Below are positions 43,543 to 52,921 of a DNA stretch of 56,188 nt, piece after piece. A program made the translations under genes and the position numbers. The notes under the pieces were generated by a model that did not search any database, had not been told where the DNA came from, and was given only the letters and a program-made list of their open reading frames with translations. Numbering within the stretch: the stretch's first letter is position 1; every line of letters starts with the position of its first letter. Origin of the DNA: Methylibium sp. (GTDB lineage Bacteria; Pseudomonadota; Gammaproteobacteria; Burkholderiales; Burkholderiaceae_C); contig PNNH01000004.1 of NCBI GenBank assembly GCA_013824165.1, forward strand, positions 1-56,188, read 5' to 3'.

Positions 43543-44042
43543 CCAAGACTGTTGAACTGCATACCAACCATGGCCTGATCCGCCTGGAACTCGACGACGC
43601 CAAGGCGCCCGTCACCGTCGAGAACTTCCTCTCCTATGTCCGCAAGGGCCACTATGACGGCACGGTCTTCCACCGCGTCATCAAGGGCTTCATGGTCCAG
43701 GGCGGCGGCTTCGAAGTGGGCATGAAGCAAAAGCCCACCGACTCGACGATCCAGAACGAAGCCAACAACGGTCTGACCAACGATCACTACACCGTGGCGA
43801 TGGCACGCACCAACGCGCCGCACTCGGCCTCGGCCCAGTTCTTCATCAACACCACCAACAACGGCTTCCTGAACTTCAAGTCCGAGAGCCCGTCCGGCTG
43901 GGGCTACGCCGTGTTCGGCAAGGTCGTCGCCGGCACCGAGGTGGTGGACGCAATCGAAAAGGTCAAGACCGGCCGTTCCGGCTTCCATGACGATGTGCCG
44001 ACCGAGAACGTCGTGATCGAGCGCGCGGTTGAAGTTGCCTGA
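43539..44042 (+). CDS. ppiB: Cytoplasmic peptidyl-prolyl cis-trans isomerase (cyclophilin)
   Basis: A 167-residue cyclophilin without signal peptide. [34 protein letters not shown] and [18 protein letters not shown] give the family signature. It shares high similarity with the periplasmic copy directly upstream, a likely tandem duplication with different localisation. Its 3' end overlaps lpxH by 14 bases. Confidence 0.94.
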   Translation: MTKTVELHTNHGLIRLELDDAKAPVTVENFLSYVRKGHYDGTVFHRVIKGFMVQGGGFEVGMKQKPTDSTIQNEANNGLTNDHYTVAMARTNAPHSASAQFFINTTNNGFLNFKSESPSGWGYAVFGKVVAGTEVVDAIEKVKTGRSGFHDDVPTENVVIERAVEVA

Positions 44043-44841
44043 GACCGCGCTTCGGGCCGGGCCGCCGGCCCTGCCCGATCCGCTTGAGACCCTGATCGCC
44101 GCGCCTGAATGGCGCGCGATCGATTTCCTCTCCGATCTGCACCTCGCACCCGGGATGGACGCGACACTGGCCGCGCTGCAGCAGCACCTGCGCAGCACGC
44201 CGGCACAGGCCGTGTTCCTGCTTGGCGATATCTTCGAGGTCTGGGTCGGGGACGACGCCCGTTTCGATGACTTCGAACAGCGCTGCACCGCACTGCTGCG
44301 CGAGGCCAGCCAGCGCCTGTCGCTGTTCTTCATCGCCGGCAATCGCGACTTTCTGATCGGTCCAGAGATGGCCGCAGATGCAGGCATTCGGCGGCTGCCC
44401 GATCCTTGCCGACTGCGAGCCTTCGGTCATTCGCTCTTGCTCAGCCATGGCGATGTCCTGTGCTTGGACGACACCGATTACCAGCGCTTTCGCGCCGAGG
44501 TCCGCAGCCCGACCTGGCAGCAGCAGTTGCTGGCGCGCCCGCTGTCCGAGCGCCGTGAGCTGGCGCGCCGCATGCGCGCCGACAGCGAAGCGCTGAAGCG
44601 CGCTCAGATGCCCGCGCAGTGGTCCGACCTCGACACTGCGGCGTGCGGCCAATGGTTGGCCGCTGCGGAGTGCCAGGTCCTGTTGCACGGCCACACCCAT
44701 CGGCCTGCGGTGCATGAGCTCGGTGGCGGTCGCCAGCGCTGGGTTCTGTCCGACTGGGACTGCGAGGCCACGCCCCCAAGGGCCGATGTGCTGCGGCTGG
44801 ATACCACCGGGCTGCACCGCATCGCACCCGCCTCATGCTAG
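44029..44841 (+). CDS. lpxH: UDP-2,3-diacylglucosamine diphosphatase LpxH
   Basis: A 270-residue calcineurin-like phosphoesterase of lipid A synthesis, making 2,3-diacylglucosamine-1-phosphate. The dimetal site residues are in [37 protein letters not shown] and [14 protein letters not shown] start at 44029 overlapping ppiB by 14 bases is taken, giving an N-terminus slightly longer than in E. coli; the domain begins near residue 30, so a later start cannot be excluded. The ppiB-lpxH link is common in this order. Confidence 0.93.
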   Translation: MKLPETALRAGPPALPDPLETLIAAPEWRAIDFLSDLHLAPGMDATLAALQQHLRSTPAQAVFLLGDIFEVWVGDDARFDDFEQRCTALLREASQRLSLFFIAGNRDFLIGPEMAADAGIRRLPDPCRLRAFGHSLLLSHGDVLCLDDTDYQRFRAEVRSPTWQQQLLARPLSERRELARRMRADSEALKRAQMPAQWSDLDTAACGQWLAAAECQVLLHGHTHRPAVHELGGGRQRWVLSDWDCEATPPRADVLRLDTTGLHRIAPASC

Positions 44842-45620
44842 GCCGCTTGCTGGGCGTCTGGACGCGCTCGCGCGAGCAGCGCCAGCTGCAGCGTCATGCG
44901 ATTCCCGACGACTTGTGGCGGCTGACTTTGGCGCGCTATCCCTTTGTCGCCGAACGCAGTGACGAGGACTTGCAACAACTGCGTCGCCTGTGCTCGCTAT
45001 TCCTGGCCGAGAAGGAATTCCACGGCGCTGCCGGTTTCGTGGTCTCCGACGAAGTGGCCGTGGCTGTCGCGGCGCAGGCCTGCTTGCCGGTGCTGCATCT
45101 GGGGCTGAAGGCCTACGCGGGCTTCGTCGGCATCGTGATGCATGAGGGCGAAGTGCTGGCGCCGCGCGAGCACACGGACGATGACGGCATCGTCCACCAG
45201 TACGAGGAACTGCTGGCCGGCGAAGCGATGGAGGGCGGCCCGTTGATGCTGGCCTGGAGCGAGCTGGAGCATGGCGTCGATCCGGCGGCCGGACTGGACA
45301 GCGTCTACAACGTCGTGATCCATGAATTCGCGCATGTGCTGGACATGGCGGATGGCGTGGCAGATGGCGTGCCACTGCTTGCGGACCGTGCCGCGCGCGC
45401 GGCCTGGCTCGCAGCCATCGAGCTCCAGTGGGAGCAGTTCTGCCAGCGGGTCGACGCCGGCCTGCCCACCCTGATCGATCCCTATGGCGCGGAAAGCCTG
45501 GACGAGTTCTTCGCTGTCGCCGCCGAAGCCTTCTTTGTGGCGCCGCACGAGCTGAAGCTGGAACAGCCGCTGCTGTACCAGATGCTCTCGGACTACTTCC
45601 GGCAGGATCCCGCGGGCTGA
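44835..45620 (+). CDS. mtfA: MtfA-family zinc peptidase (M90)
   Basis: A 261-residue protein of the MtfA family. The zinc motif is HEFAHVLD (His163, Glu164, His167) and a conserved downstream ESLDEFFAVAAEAFF supplies the third ligand, the gluzincin-like MtfA arrangement also seen near anthrax lethal factor's fold. In E. coli MtfA binds and inactivates the glucose repressor Mlc and has aminopeptidase activity; in Burkholderiales its target is unknown. Its start overlaps the lpxH stop by seven bases. Confidence 0.9.
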   Translation: MLGRLLGVWTRSREQRQLQRHAIPDDLWRLTLARYPFVAERSDEDLQQLRRLCSLFLAEKEFHGAAGFVVSDEVAVAVAAQACLPVLHLGLKAYAGFVGIVMHEGEVLAPREHTDDDGIVHQYEELLAGEAMEGGPLMLAWSELEHGVDPAAGLDSVYNVVIHEFAHVLDMADGVADGVPLLADRAARAAWLAAIELQWEQFCQRVDAGLPTLIDPYGAESLDEFFAVAAEAFFVAPHELKLEQPLLYQMLSDYFRQDPAG

Positions 45621-45707
45621 ACCGCACAGGCGAATCTGAAGCTGCACAGTTGTCGCGGCAGGCAGCTATGCTGCGGTCCAGCAAAACGCAGAACAAAGGC
45701 CTTGGGC

Positions 45708-47555
45708 ATGATGCAGGATCCGGCGCAGCATGATTCGTTTGCAGCAGTCGATCTCACCGTGGCAGGACTCAGAGCCGGCTCGAACATCAGCCCGCAGCAC
45801 GTCGACAGCCTGAACGACCAAGCCCATGTGCTGCGCCATAGCGACACGCAGCAGGCACTTTCGCTCGGCAAACGCGCCTATGCGCTGGCCTTGCAGCTGG
45901 ACTACCAACATGGCATGGCTTATTCGCTGCTGCGCTGGGGCGTGTGCAGCTACATCCTGGGACATGCGGTAGCCGAGGTCCGCGCCCGATTGCAAGCTGC
46001 GCTGGAACTGGCGCAGGCCCTCGACGACGCGCAGGCCCAAATCGAAGCCCTCAACGTTTTGGCCATGCTGCACACCGATGGCGGTGCCCACGCCATGGCG
46101 CTGCAGGCCTATGACAGGTGCTTGGCGCTGGCAAGAAACGTCGGCGATTCCCGATTCGAAGGACGTACGCTGGGCAATATGGCCTTGGTGCACCGCGACC
46201 TCGGGCAATACGCTCAGGCGCTGGATCAACTGCAGCGCTATCTCGCTCTGGCCGAACAGGCGGATGACGAGCAGGGGCAGACCTACGCGCTGGCCAATCT
46301 GGGCCAGTTGCTGAGCGCGCTGGGCGAACGCGAGACAGCCCAGCAGGCCCTGGAACGCAGTCTCGCGACCCGCTACAGCCAGCAGAACCTGGCTCGACAG
46401 TCAACCACGCGGCTCGATCTGGGTCAGCTGCTGCTCAAGCATGGTGAGGCCGGCGAAGCCCGGGCGCATCTCCTGGAGGCCGTCGAGCTGTCGCGACAAA
46501 CAGGCAATCTGCGCGATCTCTGCGACGCCTTGCATGGCCTGGCCCAGGCGTATCAGTTCGACAAAGACCAGGACGCAGCGCGCCAGCTGCTGAGCGAGGC
46601 ACATGAACTGGCCACTCGCGCAGACGACAAGCAAAGACTTGCGGCGGTGCAGTTGGCCATGGGCCGAAACCTGATTGAGCGCGGCGACCTTGAGGGTGCC
46701 GAGACTTGCCTTCAGGCCGTCTTGAGACAAGCCGAATCGCTGGGCTTGGCGGCGCTCCTCTCCGATGCCCATCAGGCTTTGGCCAGCGTTGCTGAGGCCC
46801 GTGCGGATTACCAAGTGGCCCTGCAGCACTTCCGCAGCTTTCATCAAGTGCACGAAGCCTTGTACGGTGAGCAGGTCCAGCAGCATCTGCGCGGCCTGCT
46901 GATTCGCCAGCAGGTGCAAGAACTCCAGCGGCAAGCTGATGACGAGCGCAACCGAAGCCAGGAGCTCTCCAGCGAACTGACTGCCGCGCGGCAGGCTGAC
47001 CAGGAGAAGCAGATGCTGCTCCAGCAGCTGTCAGCGCAGACCGAGATGCTGCATCAACTCAGTCGCGAAGACGGACTGACGGGTGTCGCCAACCGGCGCT
47101 GGCTTGACCTGCAGCTGGCGCAGGAATTCGAACGAGCACGTCGCTTCGCGCACCCCTTGAGCGTTGCGATGCTGGACCTGGATCACTTCAAGTCCATCAA
47201 CGATCGCTTCACCCACCTGACCGGCGACAAGGTGCTGCGCGCCGTCGCCACCTTGCTGCGCGACGTCTGCCGCCGCTCGGACCTGGTGGCTCGCTACGGC
47301 GGCGAGGAGTTCATGCTGTTGCTGGTGGAGACGCCAATCACCCCTGCCGCGAGCCTGTGCGAGAAGCTGCGCCTGCGCATCGAGCAGTTCGACTGGTCGA
47401 CACTGCATCCGGCGCTGACAAGCGTCACCTTGAGCATCGGCCTGGAAAGCAATGCTCGATTCGATCAACTGGAGGGCTTGCTGGCCGCAGTCGACACCAG
47501 GCTGTACGAAGCCAAGCACCAAGGCCGCAACCGAGTCTGCGCCGGCCTGCCATGA
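45708..47555 (+). CDS. TPR-GGDEF diguanylate cyclase
   Basis: A 615-residue soluble protein with about eight TPR-like repeats (residues about 30-380), a coiled coil (about 390-445), and a C-terminal GGDEF domain (about 445-610). The active site is RYGGEEFMLL, a functional GGEEF form, preceded by the substrate-binding LDLDHFKSINDRFTHLTGD and DGLTGVANRRWLD. It should make cyclic di-GMP. No inhibitory RxxD site five residues before GGEEF is obvious. No transmembrane segment is seen, so it is cytoplasmic. The start may be ATG 45708 or the next codon, ATG 45711. Confidence 0.9.
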   Translation: MMQDPAQHDSFAAVDLTVAGLRAGSNISPQHVDSLNDQAHVLRHSDTQQALSLGKRAYALALQLDYQHGMAYSLLRWGVCSYILGHAVAEVRARLQAALELAQALDDAQAQIEALNVLAMLHTDGGAHAMALQAYDRCLALARNVGDSRFEGRTLGNMALVHRDLGQYAQALDQLQRYLALAEQADDEQGQTYALANLGQLLSALGERETAQQALERSLATRYSQQNLARQSTTRLDLGQLLLKHGEAGEARAHLLEAVELSRQTGNLRDLCDALHGLAQAYQFDKDQDAARQLLSEAHELATRADDKQRLAAVQLAMGRNLIERGDLEGAETCLQAVLRQAESLGLAALLSDAHQALASVAEARADYQVALQHFRSFHQVHEALYGEQVQQHLRGLLIRQQVQELQRQADDERNRSQELSSELTAARQADQEKQMLLQQLSAQTEMLHQLSREDGLTGVANRRWLDLQLAQEFERARRFAHPLSVAMLDLDHFKSINDRFTHLTGDKVLRAVATLLRDVCRRSDLVARYGGEEFMLLLVETPITPAASLCEKLRLRIEQFDWSTLHPALTSVTLSIGLESNARFDQLEGLLAAVDTRLYEAKHQGRNRVCAGLP

Positions 47556-47627
47556 GAAGCAGCGACTCATCACAGGCCCTTGCAGCTGCGGCTGCACTGG
47601 GCTCGGCACACCGAACAAAGCGCTGGC

Positions 47628-47633
47628 TATACT
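47628..47633 (+). promoter_or_regulatory. Probable -10 element of the Lrp-family gene
   Basis: TATACT (47628-47633) is a near-consensus -10 in GC-rich DNA, 16 bases before the ATG at 47649, implying a very short leader; no good -35 is visible at 17 bp spacing. Confidence 0.4.
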
Positions 47634-47648
47634 GAAAAAACGCCAGCA

Positions 47649-48092
47649 ATGTTGATCAAAATGACGCCTCTTGATGACACCGACCGCGAACTGATTGCCT
47701 TGCTGCGCGCTGATGGTCGCGCGACCGTCGCCGCCTTGGCCGCCAAGCTGAAAGTGGCCCGGGGCACCGTGCAGAACCGCATGGCAAGGCTGCAGCGGGA
47801 TGGGGTCATCGTCGGCTACACGGTGCGCCTCAAGCCCCAGGTAGAGAGCCACCGCATCCGCGCTCTGATGAGCATCGCGGTTGAAGGCAATACCAGCCAG
47901 GAGGTGCTGATGTCGCTGCGCGGGCACCCCAATGTCTCGGCGATCTACACCACCAACGGACGTTGGGACATCGTGGCCGAATTGCAGGCCGAATCGTTGG
48001 AGGCGTTTGACCGCGTCTTGAGCGCCATCCGCTTGTTCAAGGGCATTGCCAACACGGAAACGAGCATCCTGCTGTCCACCCACAAACTCTGA
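47649..48092 (+). CDS. Lrp/AsnC-family transcriptional regulator
   Basis: A 147-residue regulator. The N-terminal winged helix (DDTDRELIALLRADGRATVAALA, then VARGTVQNRMARLQRDGVI) is followed by the RAM/AsnC effector domain (IRALMSIAVEGNTSQEV, GRWDIVAELQ). Lrp family members sense amino acids and act as octamers, often on neighbouring transport or catabolic genes, but no such gene adjoins it here. The ATG at 47649 follows a near-consensus -10. Confidence 0.92.
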   Translation: MLIKMTPLDDTDRELIALLRADGRATVAALAAKLKVARGTVQNRMARLQRDGVIVGYTVRLKPQVESHRIRALMSIAVEGNTSQEVLMSLRGHPNVSAIYTTNGRWDIVAELQAESLEAFDRVLSAIRLFKGIANTETSILLSTHKL

Positions 48093-48229
48093 GCGGCGGT
48101 GCAAGCAACGCACTGGCCAAGTCGGAGCACAACGAGACTTCAGCCGACATGTTGACCGCCCCAGCAGCCCCGCGCCCCGATCTTTGTCCAGTCCGACGCC
48201 CAGAACATCGCTGTTCCCGCGGTGGCCCC

Positions 48230-48445
48230 TCATCCGTCCTCAGTAGGCACCTTGGGCACCGCTTCCAGATGCCGCTGCAAGGCCTTCAGCGTGGCGAAGC
48301 GCAAGGTGGTGCCGGTGGCAAGGTCCAGCAGCTCATAGCGCAGCACCAGGCGCTCGGTGCGCTCTTCGTGCACGCGCAGCACATAACTCGCCAGCGGTCG
48401 AGTGGAGGTGCGGGCGGTGCTGCGAGAGGGCGCGCGGCGGCTCAT
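48230..48445 (-). CDS. Small conserved-looking hypothetical protein
   Basis: A 71-residue protein with a basic N-terminus and a strand-rich central region (SYVLRVHEERTERLVLRYELLDL) followed by a helix (LRFATLKALQRHLEA). The alternation looks like a real small fold. It is transcribed divergently from the large SARP-like regulator across 53 bp, so a shared promoter and possible autoregulation are likely. I do not recognise a family. The downstream 48093-48229 stretch contains nothing notable. Confidence 0.55.
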   Translation of the reverse strand: MSRRAPSRSTARTSTRPLASYVLRVHEERTERLVLRYELLDLATGTTLRFATLKALQRHLEAVPKVPTEDG

Positions 48446-48498
48446 GGTGCTGCAGGATGCACAGCCAGCGTCTCCGGACCGTCGCAGGCCCCGGCCCA

Positions 48499-51400
48499 AT
48501 GACGGCAAGCACCGAAGCCGCTCCGGTCCTCCAGTTGCAGCTGCTGGGGGGCGCCCGGCTGCAGCATGGCGCCTTAAGCGTCGACCTGCCCGACGCGGCG
48601 GCGGGCTACCTGCTGGCCGTGCTGGGCGCGCGCGGCGATTGGGTGGCGCGTGAGGAACTGGCCGTGCTGTTCTGGCCAGAGGCCGACTCCAAGAGCGCGC
48701 AGCGCAACCTGCGCGTGACGCTGAACCGCCTGCGGGACAAACTGGCCGAATGGGGCGTGGCCCCGGCCCTGGCCAGCGAACGGAGTCGCCTGTGCTGGCA
48801 GCCGGGCAGCGACCTGTGCCGCGCCCGCGCCGCGCGCGACGCAGGCGACTGGTCCGGTGCGGCCACCCTCCTGTCCGGCGGCTTCGTGCCCAGCCTTGGC
48901 TTTCGCGGTTTCCCCGTGCTGGCCGAATGGGCCGCGACCGAACGCCGTGGGCTGCTGGCATGGGCCCGCGAAGCCGTGCTCCGCTGTGCCGCCACCGCCC
49001 CGCCAGCCCAAGCCGAACAACTGGCCGCGCGCCAGCTCGAACAAGACCCCAGTGACGAAGCCCTGCTGCGCGTGCGCCTGCAAGCGTTGGCCACACTGGG
49101 CCGGCACGAGGACGTGGCCCGCGCCTGGGCCGCCTTCGACACCCGCCTGCGCGCCGACCTGGGCATAGGCGCCAGCCGCGCGCTGGCCGATTGGGTCGCC
49201 AGCCTGGGTTCCAGCCCAGGCGGCGGGAGCAACGCTGGGGTCGGCGCTGGCGACGATCCAATGATCGGCCGCGACGCCGAAGAGGCGCAGGCCCGGGAGC
49301 TGCTGGCCCGCAGCCGCGTGCTGACTGTCACCGGCTTGGGCGGCGTGGGCAAAAGCCGCCTGGCCCTGGCCCTGTCCAACTCGTCGCCGGCGTCCCTGTG
49401 GCTGCCGCTGGTGGACGCCAGCACAGTAGCCGAACTGCCGCACCGGGTGCTGCACGCACTGAACCCGGCAGCGCCGGCTACGCGCAACGCCGCCGCGCAA
49501 GCCGGCGACCTCCTGGCCCAGCGGGTGCGCCTGCTGGTGCTGGACAACGTGGAACAGTTGCTGGGCGAGCGGGCTGCGCTGCACGCGCTGATCGATACCT
49601 GGCTGCAGGCCGCACCCGGGCTGCAGCTGCTGCTGACCTCGCGTGTGGCGCTGGCGCACCCTGCCGAAGCGCAGCTGCTGCTGCGCACGCTGGCCCTGCC
49701 CCTGGCCGACACTCAGGGCCCGGATCAGCCCCATCGCCGGCCCGACGGCCGCACCGAGCACCGCACCCTGGCAGCACCCGCGGTGCAAGTGCTGGTGGCG
49801 GCCGCGCGCCGGGCCCGGCCTGGCTTCGACCCGCGCGAACACACCGACGCGCTGGCCCGTATCGCACACCAGGTCGGCGGCCTGCCGCTGGCACTGCGCC
49901 TGGCCGCGCAGTGGCTGCGGCTGTTGTCGCCGGCTGATGTGTCGGCGGCGCTGCAGCGCAGCGTGGGCGCACTGGACGACGGTAACGCGGGCTTGCAGGC
50001 CACGCTGAAGCGCAGTTGGGACTTGCTCGACCCCGGGGCACAAACGGCGTTGGCGCGCCTGTCGGTGTTCGCCTCGCGCTTCACCGCGGCCGAAGCTGGG
50101 CAGGCCGGTGCCGCCGACCTGCCCGCATTGGCCCGCCTGGCAGACCACGGTCTGCTGGAGGCCGAAGCCGACACCGCACCCGAACGGGCCGTGCGATGGC
50201 ACTTGCACCCCCTGGTGCGCGCCTATGCGGCCGAACAGCTGGCCGCTTCAGGCGACGCAGGGCGCGCCGCGCACGAAGGGCACGCACGCGCCGTGCAAAG
50301 GCGACTGGGGCAATGGGCCAACTGGCGCACTGTCGACCAGAAGGCCGCACTGCAAGACCTGGCCGAGGCGCTGCCCGAGACCTTGGCGGCCTGGCAGTGG
50401 GCCTTGGCCGCGGGCCGCGCCGATTTCATCGCGGCCTGTGCGCCCGTGCTGCTGCACTACTTCGAAAAAAGCGGTCGCCGCACCGAAGGCATCGCCCTGT
50501 ACGCCGCGGCTCAAGCCAATTTCGACACCGAAGCGCGCACCGATCTGGCGGCACTGGCCGCATTGCAACGCGGCCGAGCGCTGCTGCTGTACCGCGACAG
50601 CCGCTACGGCGAGGCGGTCGACTGGGCCCTGCGGGCGCTGGGCGCGGCGCGCAGCCTCGGCCACGACGAGGGCATCAAGGGCAACCTGAACACCCTGGCC
50701 CTGGCGCAGTGGATGCTGGGCCAGCTGGAAGCGGCCGAAGCCGCGATCCGCGAAGCCTGTGCCCTGGCCACCGCCGGTGGCGATCAGGCCGGCCTGGCCA
50801 CATTTTCCGGCAACCTGGCGCTGTTGCAGAAGCGGCGTGGCCACTACGCCCAAGCCTTGGCCACCTGGCAGCAAACGCTGGCAGCGCACCGCGAAGTGGG
50901 CAACTGGAGTAGCGCCACCACCACGCTGCAGAACCTGGGCAACCTGCTGCGGCTGATGGGCCGGCCCGAGGAAGCCGTGACCGTCCTGGAGGAGTCTTTG
51001 CGCTTGTGCGAAACCCATGGCTTCGCCTCGTCGCGCGCGTTCGGGCTGATTAACCTGGCCCGGGTGCATCTGGTCGCCGGGCGGCTGGACACCGCAGAAG
51101 CCCTGGCAACGCAGACCTTGCTGGAGGTCGGCCGCGCAGGCGAACGCATGCTGGAAGCTGCCACCTTGCTAGTGCTGGCTGACCTTGCCTTGCGCACCGG
51201 GCGGCTGGGCGTGGCTGCCGAACGGCTGCTGCGCGCGCTGCGCCTGGCGCATGCGCTGAACGACCCCGCCAACCTGCTGGAAGCCCTGTGCGGCTACGCC
51301 CGCTGGCGACTGGCCCATGGCGATAGCGAAACCGCCGCCGCCGTCGTGAGCACCGTGCGCGCACACCCAGCCTTGCATGGCGAACTGCGCGACGAACTGG

Positions 51401-51510
51401 CGCAGCCCCCGCTGGGCGGCTTGCCCGAAGGCCCAGCCATCAACCTGCAGGTGATGGTGGAACAGGCCGTCGCGGCCCTGGCCAGCGACAAGGCGGACTC
51501 GCCAGGCTAG
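48499..51510 (+). CDS. SARP-like regulator: winged helix, BTAD, NB-ARC ATPase and TPR domains
   Basis: A 1003-residue regulator of the AfsR/SARP type. Residues about 10-95 are an OmpR-like DNA-binding domain (LLGGARLQHG, AREELAVLFWPEADSKSAQRNLRVTLNRLRDKL), about 105-235 a bacterial transcriptional activation (BTAD) helical domain, about 255-500 an NTPase with P-loop GLGGVGKS (279-286), VLDNVEQ (Walker B) and GLPLALRLAA, and about 600-980 TPR-like repeats (LNTLALAQWMLGQLEAAE, LQNLGNLLRLMGRPEEA). Such proteins switch on neighbouring clusters when ATP and ligand bind. ATG 48499 is preferred to an upstream start at 48457, but either is possible. The genes to its right are likely targets. Confidence 0.82.
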   Translation: MTASTEAAPVLQLQLLGGARLQHGALSVDLPDAAAGYLLAVLGARGDWVAREELAVLFWPEADSKSAQRNLRVTLNRLRDKLAEWGVAPALASERSRLCWQPGSDLCRARAARDAGDWSGAATLLSGGFVPSLGFRGFPVLAEWAATERRGLLAWAREAVLRCAATAPPAQAEQLAARQLEQDPSDEALLRVRLQALATLGRHEDVARAWAAFDTRLRADLGIGASRALADWVASLGSSPGGGSNAGVGAGDDPMIGRDAEEAQARELLARSRVLTVTGLGGVGKSRLALALSNSSPASLWLPLVDASTVAELPHRVLHALNPAAPATRNAAAQAGDLLAQRVRLLVLDNVEQLLGERAALHALIDTWLQAAPGLQLLLTSRVALAHPAEAQLLLRTLALPLADTQGPDQPHRRPDGRTEHRTLAAPAVQVLVAAARRARPGFDPREHTDALARIAHQVGGLPLALRLAAQWLRLLSPADVSAALQRSVGALDDGNAGLQATLKRSWDLLDPGAQTALARLSVFASRFTAAEAGQAGAADLPALARLADHGLLEAEADTAPERAVRWHLHPLVRAYAAEQLAASGDAGRAAHEGHARAVQRRLGQWANWRTVDQKAALQDLAEALPETLAAWQWALAAGRADFIAACAPVLLHYFEKSGRRTEGIALYAAAQANFDTEARTDLAALAALQRGRALLLYRDSRYGEAVDWALRALGAARSLGHDEGIKGNLNTLALAQWMLGQLEAAEAAIREACALATAGGDQAGLATFSGNLALLQKRRGHYAQALATWQQTLAAHREVGNWSSATTTLQNLGNLLRLMGRPEEAVTVLEESLRLCETHGFASSRAFGLINLARVHLVAGRLDTAEALATQTLLEVGRAGERMLEAATLLVLADLALRTGRLGVAAERLLRALRLAHALNDPANLLEALCGYARWRLAHGDSETAAAVVSTVRAHPALHGELRDELAQPPLGGLPEGPAINLQVMVEQAVAALASDKADSPG

Positions 51511-51702
51511 CGTGGTCTGAGGGGGGCGTTGGGGGGCGATCTGCAAGGCCAGCGGAGCCGGGTGAATCGGATGGTGGAACGAGTGTTTTCACCGTCTGCA
51601 TCCAAAGGAAGTGACCGGCCCCCCCAACTTCACGACGCGCAACATGGTCGGTAGCGGCGACGGCAAGCACCGTGATCGTGTGAGCTCTGCGCCAAGGCCG
51701 GC

Positions 51703-51933
51703 GTGAGAATTTCCAGCTCAGGCAGGCTGTCGCAGGTGGACGAAAACATGGACGACGTGCTCGTGCGCGTCAACGGCGTGCGCAACGGCGTGTCCTAGGT
51801 AGCGGCTGCCCCCTATGCCGCCGCCGTCGCCGGCTGGGAGCTGAACAGCAGCGACAGCAACCCCAACGGCATCACCGACCGCTACCAGCGCACCCAGGTG
51901 TTGAAGGCCACGCCGGTGCTCGTCAACCCCTGA
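51703..51933 (+). pseudogene. Possible remnant of an exported-protein gene with an in-frame stop
   Basis: From a GTG at 51703 a frame reads VDENMDDVLVRVNGVRNGVS, stops at a TAG near 51797, and continues without other stops as APYAAAVAGWELNSSDSNPN to the TGA at 51933. The composition after the stop looks protein-like. I cannot name a family; chance is possible. The 51511-51702 stretch before it shows no gene on either strand. Confidence 0.3.
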
Positions 51934-51945
51934 CACCGCCACCCC

Positions 51946-51973
51946 GGCGGCCGCATGCCGGCATGCGGCCGCC
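51946..51973. repeat. Perfect 28-bp GC-rich palindrome
   Basis: Each arm is 14 bases with no spacer: GGCGGCCGCATGCC followed by its reverse complement, centred between 51959 and 51960. It lies 12 bases after the open frame above and 117 before the next start. There is no T-run, so it is not a standard terminator; a cruciform, a protein site or an mRNA hairpin are alternatives. Confidence 0.7.
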
Positions 51974-52011
51974 CACCAGCGGGGACCGTGCTGCAAAGCT
52001 GCGCCCACCCC

Positions 52012-52030
52012 GCTGAGACGCTGCTGAGAC
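52012..52030 (+). promoter_or_regulatory. Eleven-base direct repeats, candidate SARP-type binding site
   Basis: GCTGAGAC occurs at 52012-52019 and 52023-52030, exactly 11 bp apart, 61 bases before the start of the exported protein at 52091. SARP regulators bind direct repeats at 11-bp (one-turn) spacing close to the -35, and a SARP-like gene is next door. The match is suggestive only. Confidence 0.4.
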
Positions 52031-52090
52031 GGTCCTTCACTACCGTCACGCCGTCATCACGTTGAAACAACGCTTCTTCGGAGCACCCCC

Positions 52091-52837
52091 ATGAAACACA
52101 TCCCACTCGCCCTGCTGATCGCCGCCGCCCTGGGCGGCACCACCGCCGCCCAAGCGGGCCCACAACAAGGCGTGCGCTGCCCCGACGGCACCACCGCCAC
52201 CATCAGCGACGGCAACAAGCTGCTGAAGTGCAGCACCACAGAGCCCGTGGAACGCGAGGCCTTCTGCTCACCCGTGGCCCTCGGCAACCAGGCCAACCTC
52301 GACGTCAACGCCCGCATCGTTCATCACACCAATGGCAAGGATTTCTGCAGCGACCCCACCGGCAAGGTGCGCGGCAACGTGCAGTTCCTGCCCTTGCCCG
52401 GCGACCCGCCGGCCAGCCAGTTTCAGCACGTGACGCAGCCCGGTAAGGACGTGTTCCGCGCCACCAAGACCCACTACCGCTTCCCCAGCGGCGGCCCGAT
52501 CTACAACCCGCTGCACAAGGCCGAACTCGGCGTGCGCTGCCAAAGCGGCTGGGACGGCGACGCAGTCTTCGGCGGCAACGGCATCCGCTGCGACCGCAAC
52601 GACGGGGCGCCTCGCGAGGCCGATTGCGACACCCTATGGACCCGTGACAACGACCGCCGCGGCGAAGAAGACCGCTGCATGGGCCCCAATGAAGGTCCGA
52701 CCAAACCGCGCGGCATGACCAAGGTGCAGTTCGACCTCGAGCGCGACCTGGACACGGTGGGCTGGGTGCTGGACAAGCGCCCCGGCGTGGATCGCTGGCA
52801 GCGCAGGGTCTATGCGTATCCGGTGAGCAGCAACTGA
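52091..52837 (+). CDS. Cysteine-containing exported protein of unknown function
   Basis: A 248-residue protein with a signal peptide (LALLIAAALGGTTAAQA, to about residue 22). The mature part has about eight cysteines in even spacing (VRCPDG, KCSTT, FCSP, FCSDP, VRCQSG, IRCDRN, DCDTL, RCMGP), so four disulfides are likely, formed in the periplasm. VRCPDGTTATISDGN and VRCQSGWDGDAVFGGNGIRC look like two related units, an internal duplication. It is also rich in Asp and Gly. No family is recognised. It is upstream of another exported protein and the CsgG-like lipoprotein. Confidence 0.7.
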   Translation: MKHIPLALLIAAALGGTTAAQAGPQQGVRCPDGTTATISDGNKLLKCSTTEPVEREAFCSPVALGNQANLDVNARIVHHTNGKDFCSDPTGKVRGNVQFLPLPGDPPASQFQHVTQPGKDVFRATKTHYRFPSGGPIYNPLHKAELGVRCQSGWDGDAVFGGNGIRCDRNDGAPREADCDTLWTRDNDRRGEEDRCMGPNEGPTKPRGMTKVQFDLERDLDTVGWVLDKRPGVDRWQRRVYAYPVSSN

Positions 52838-52921
52838 GTCCGGTTCAGGCACATCGTCTGTGCCTGAACGAGCTCTCACCTTCTTCTACATCTCTTCTTC
52901 CTTGAAACCAGGAGATACACC

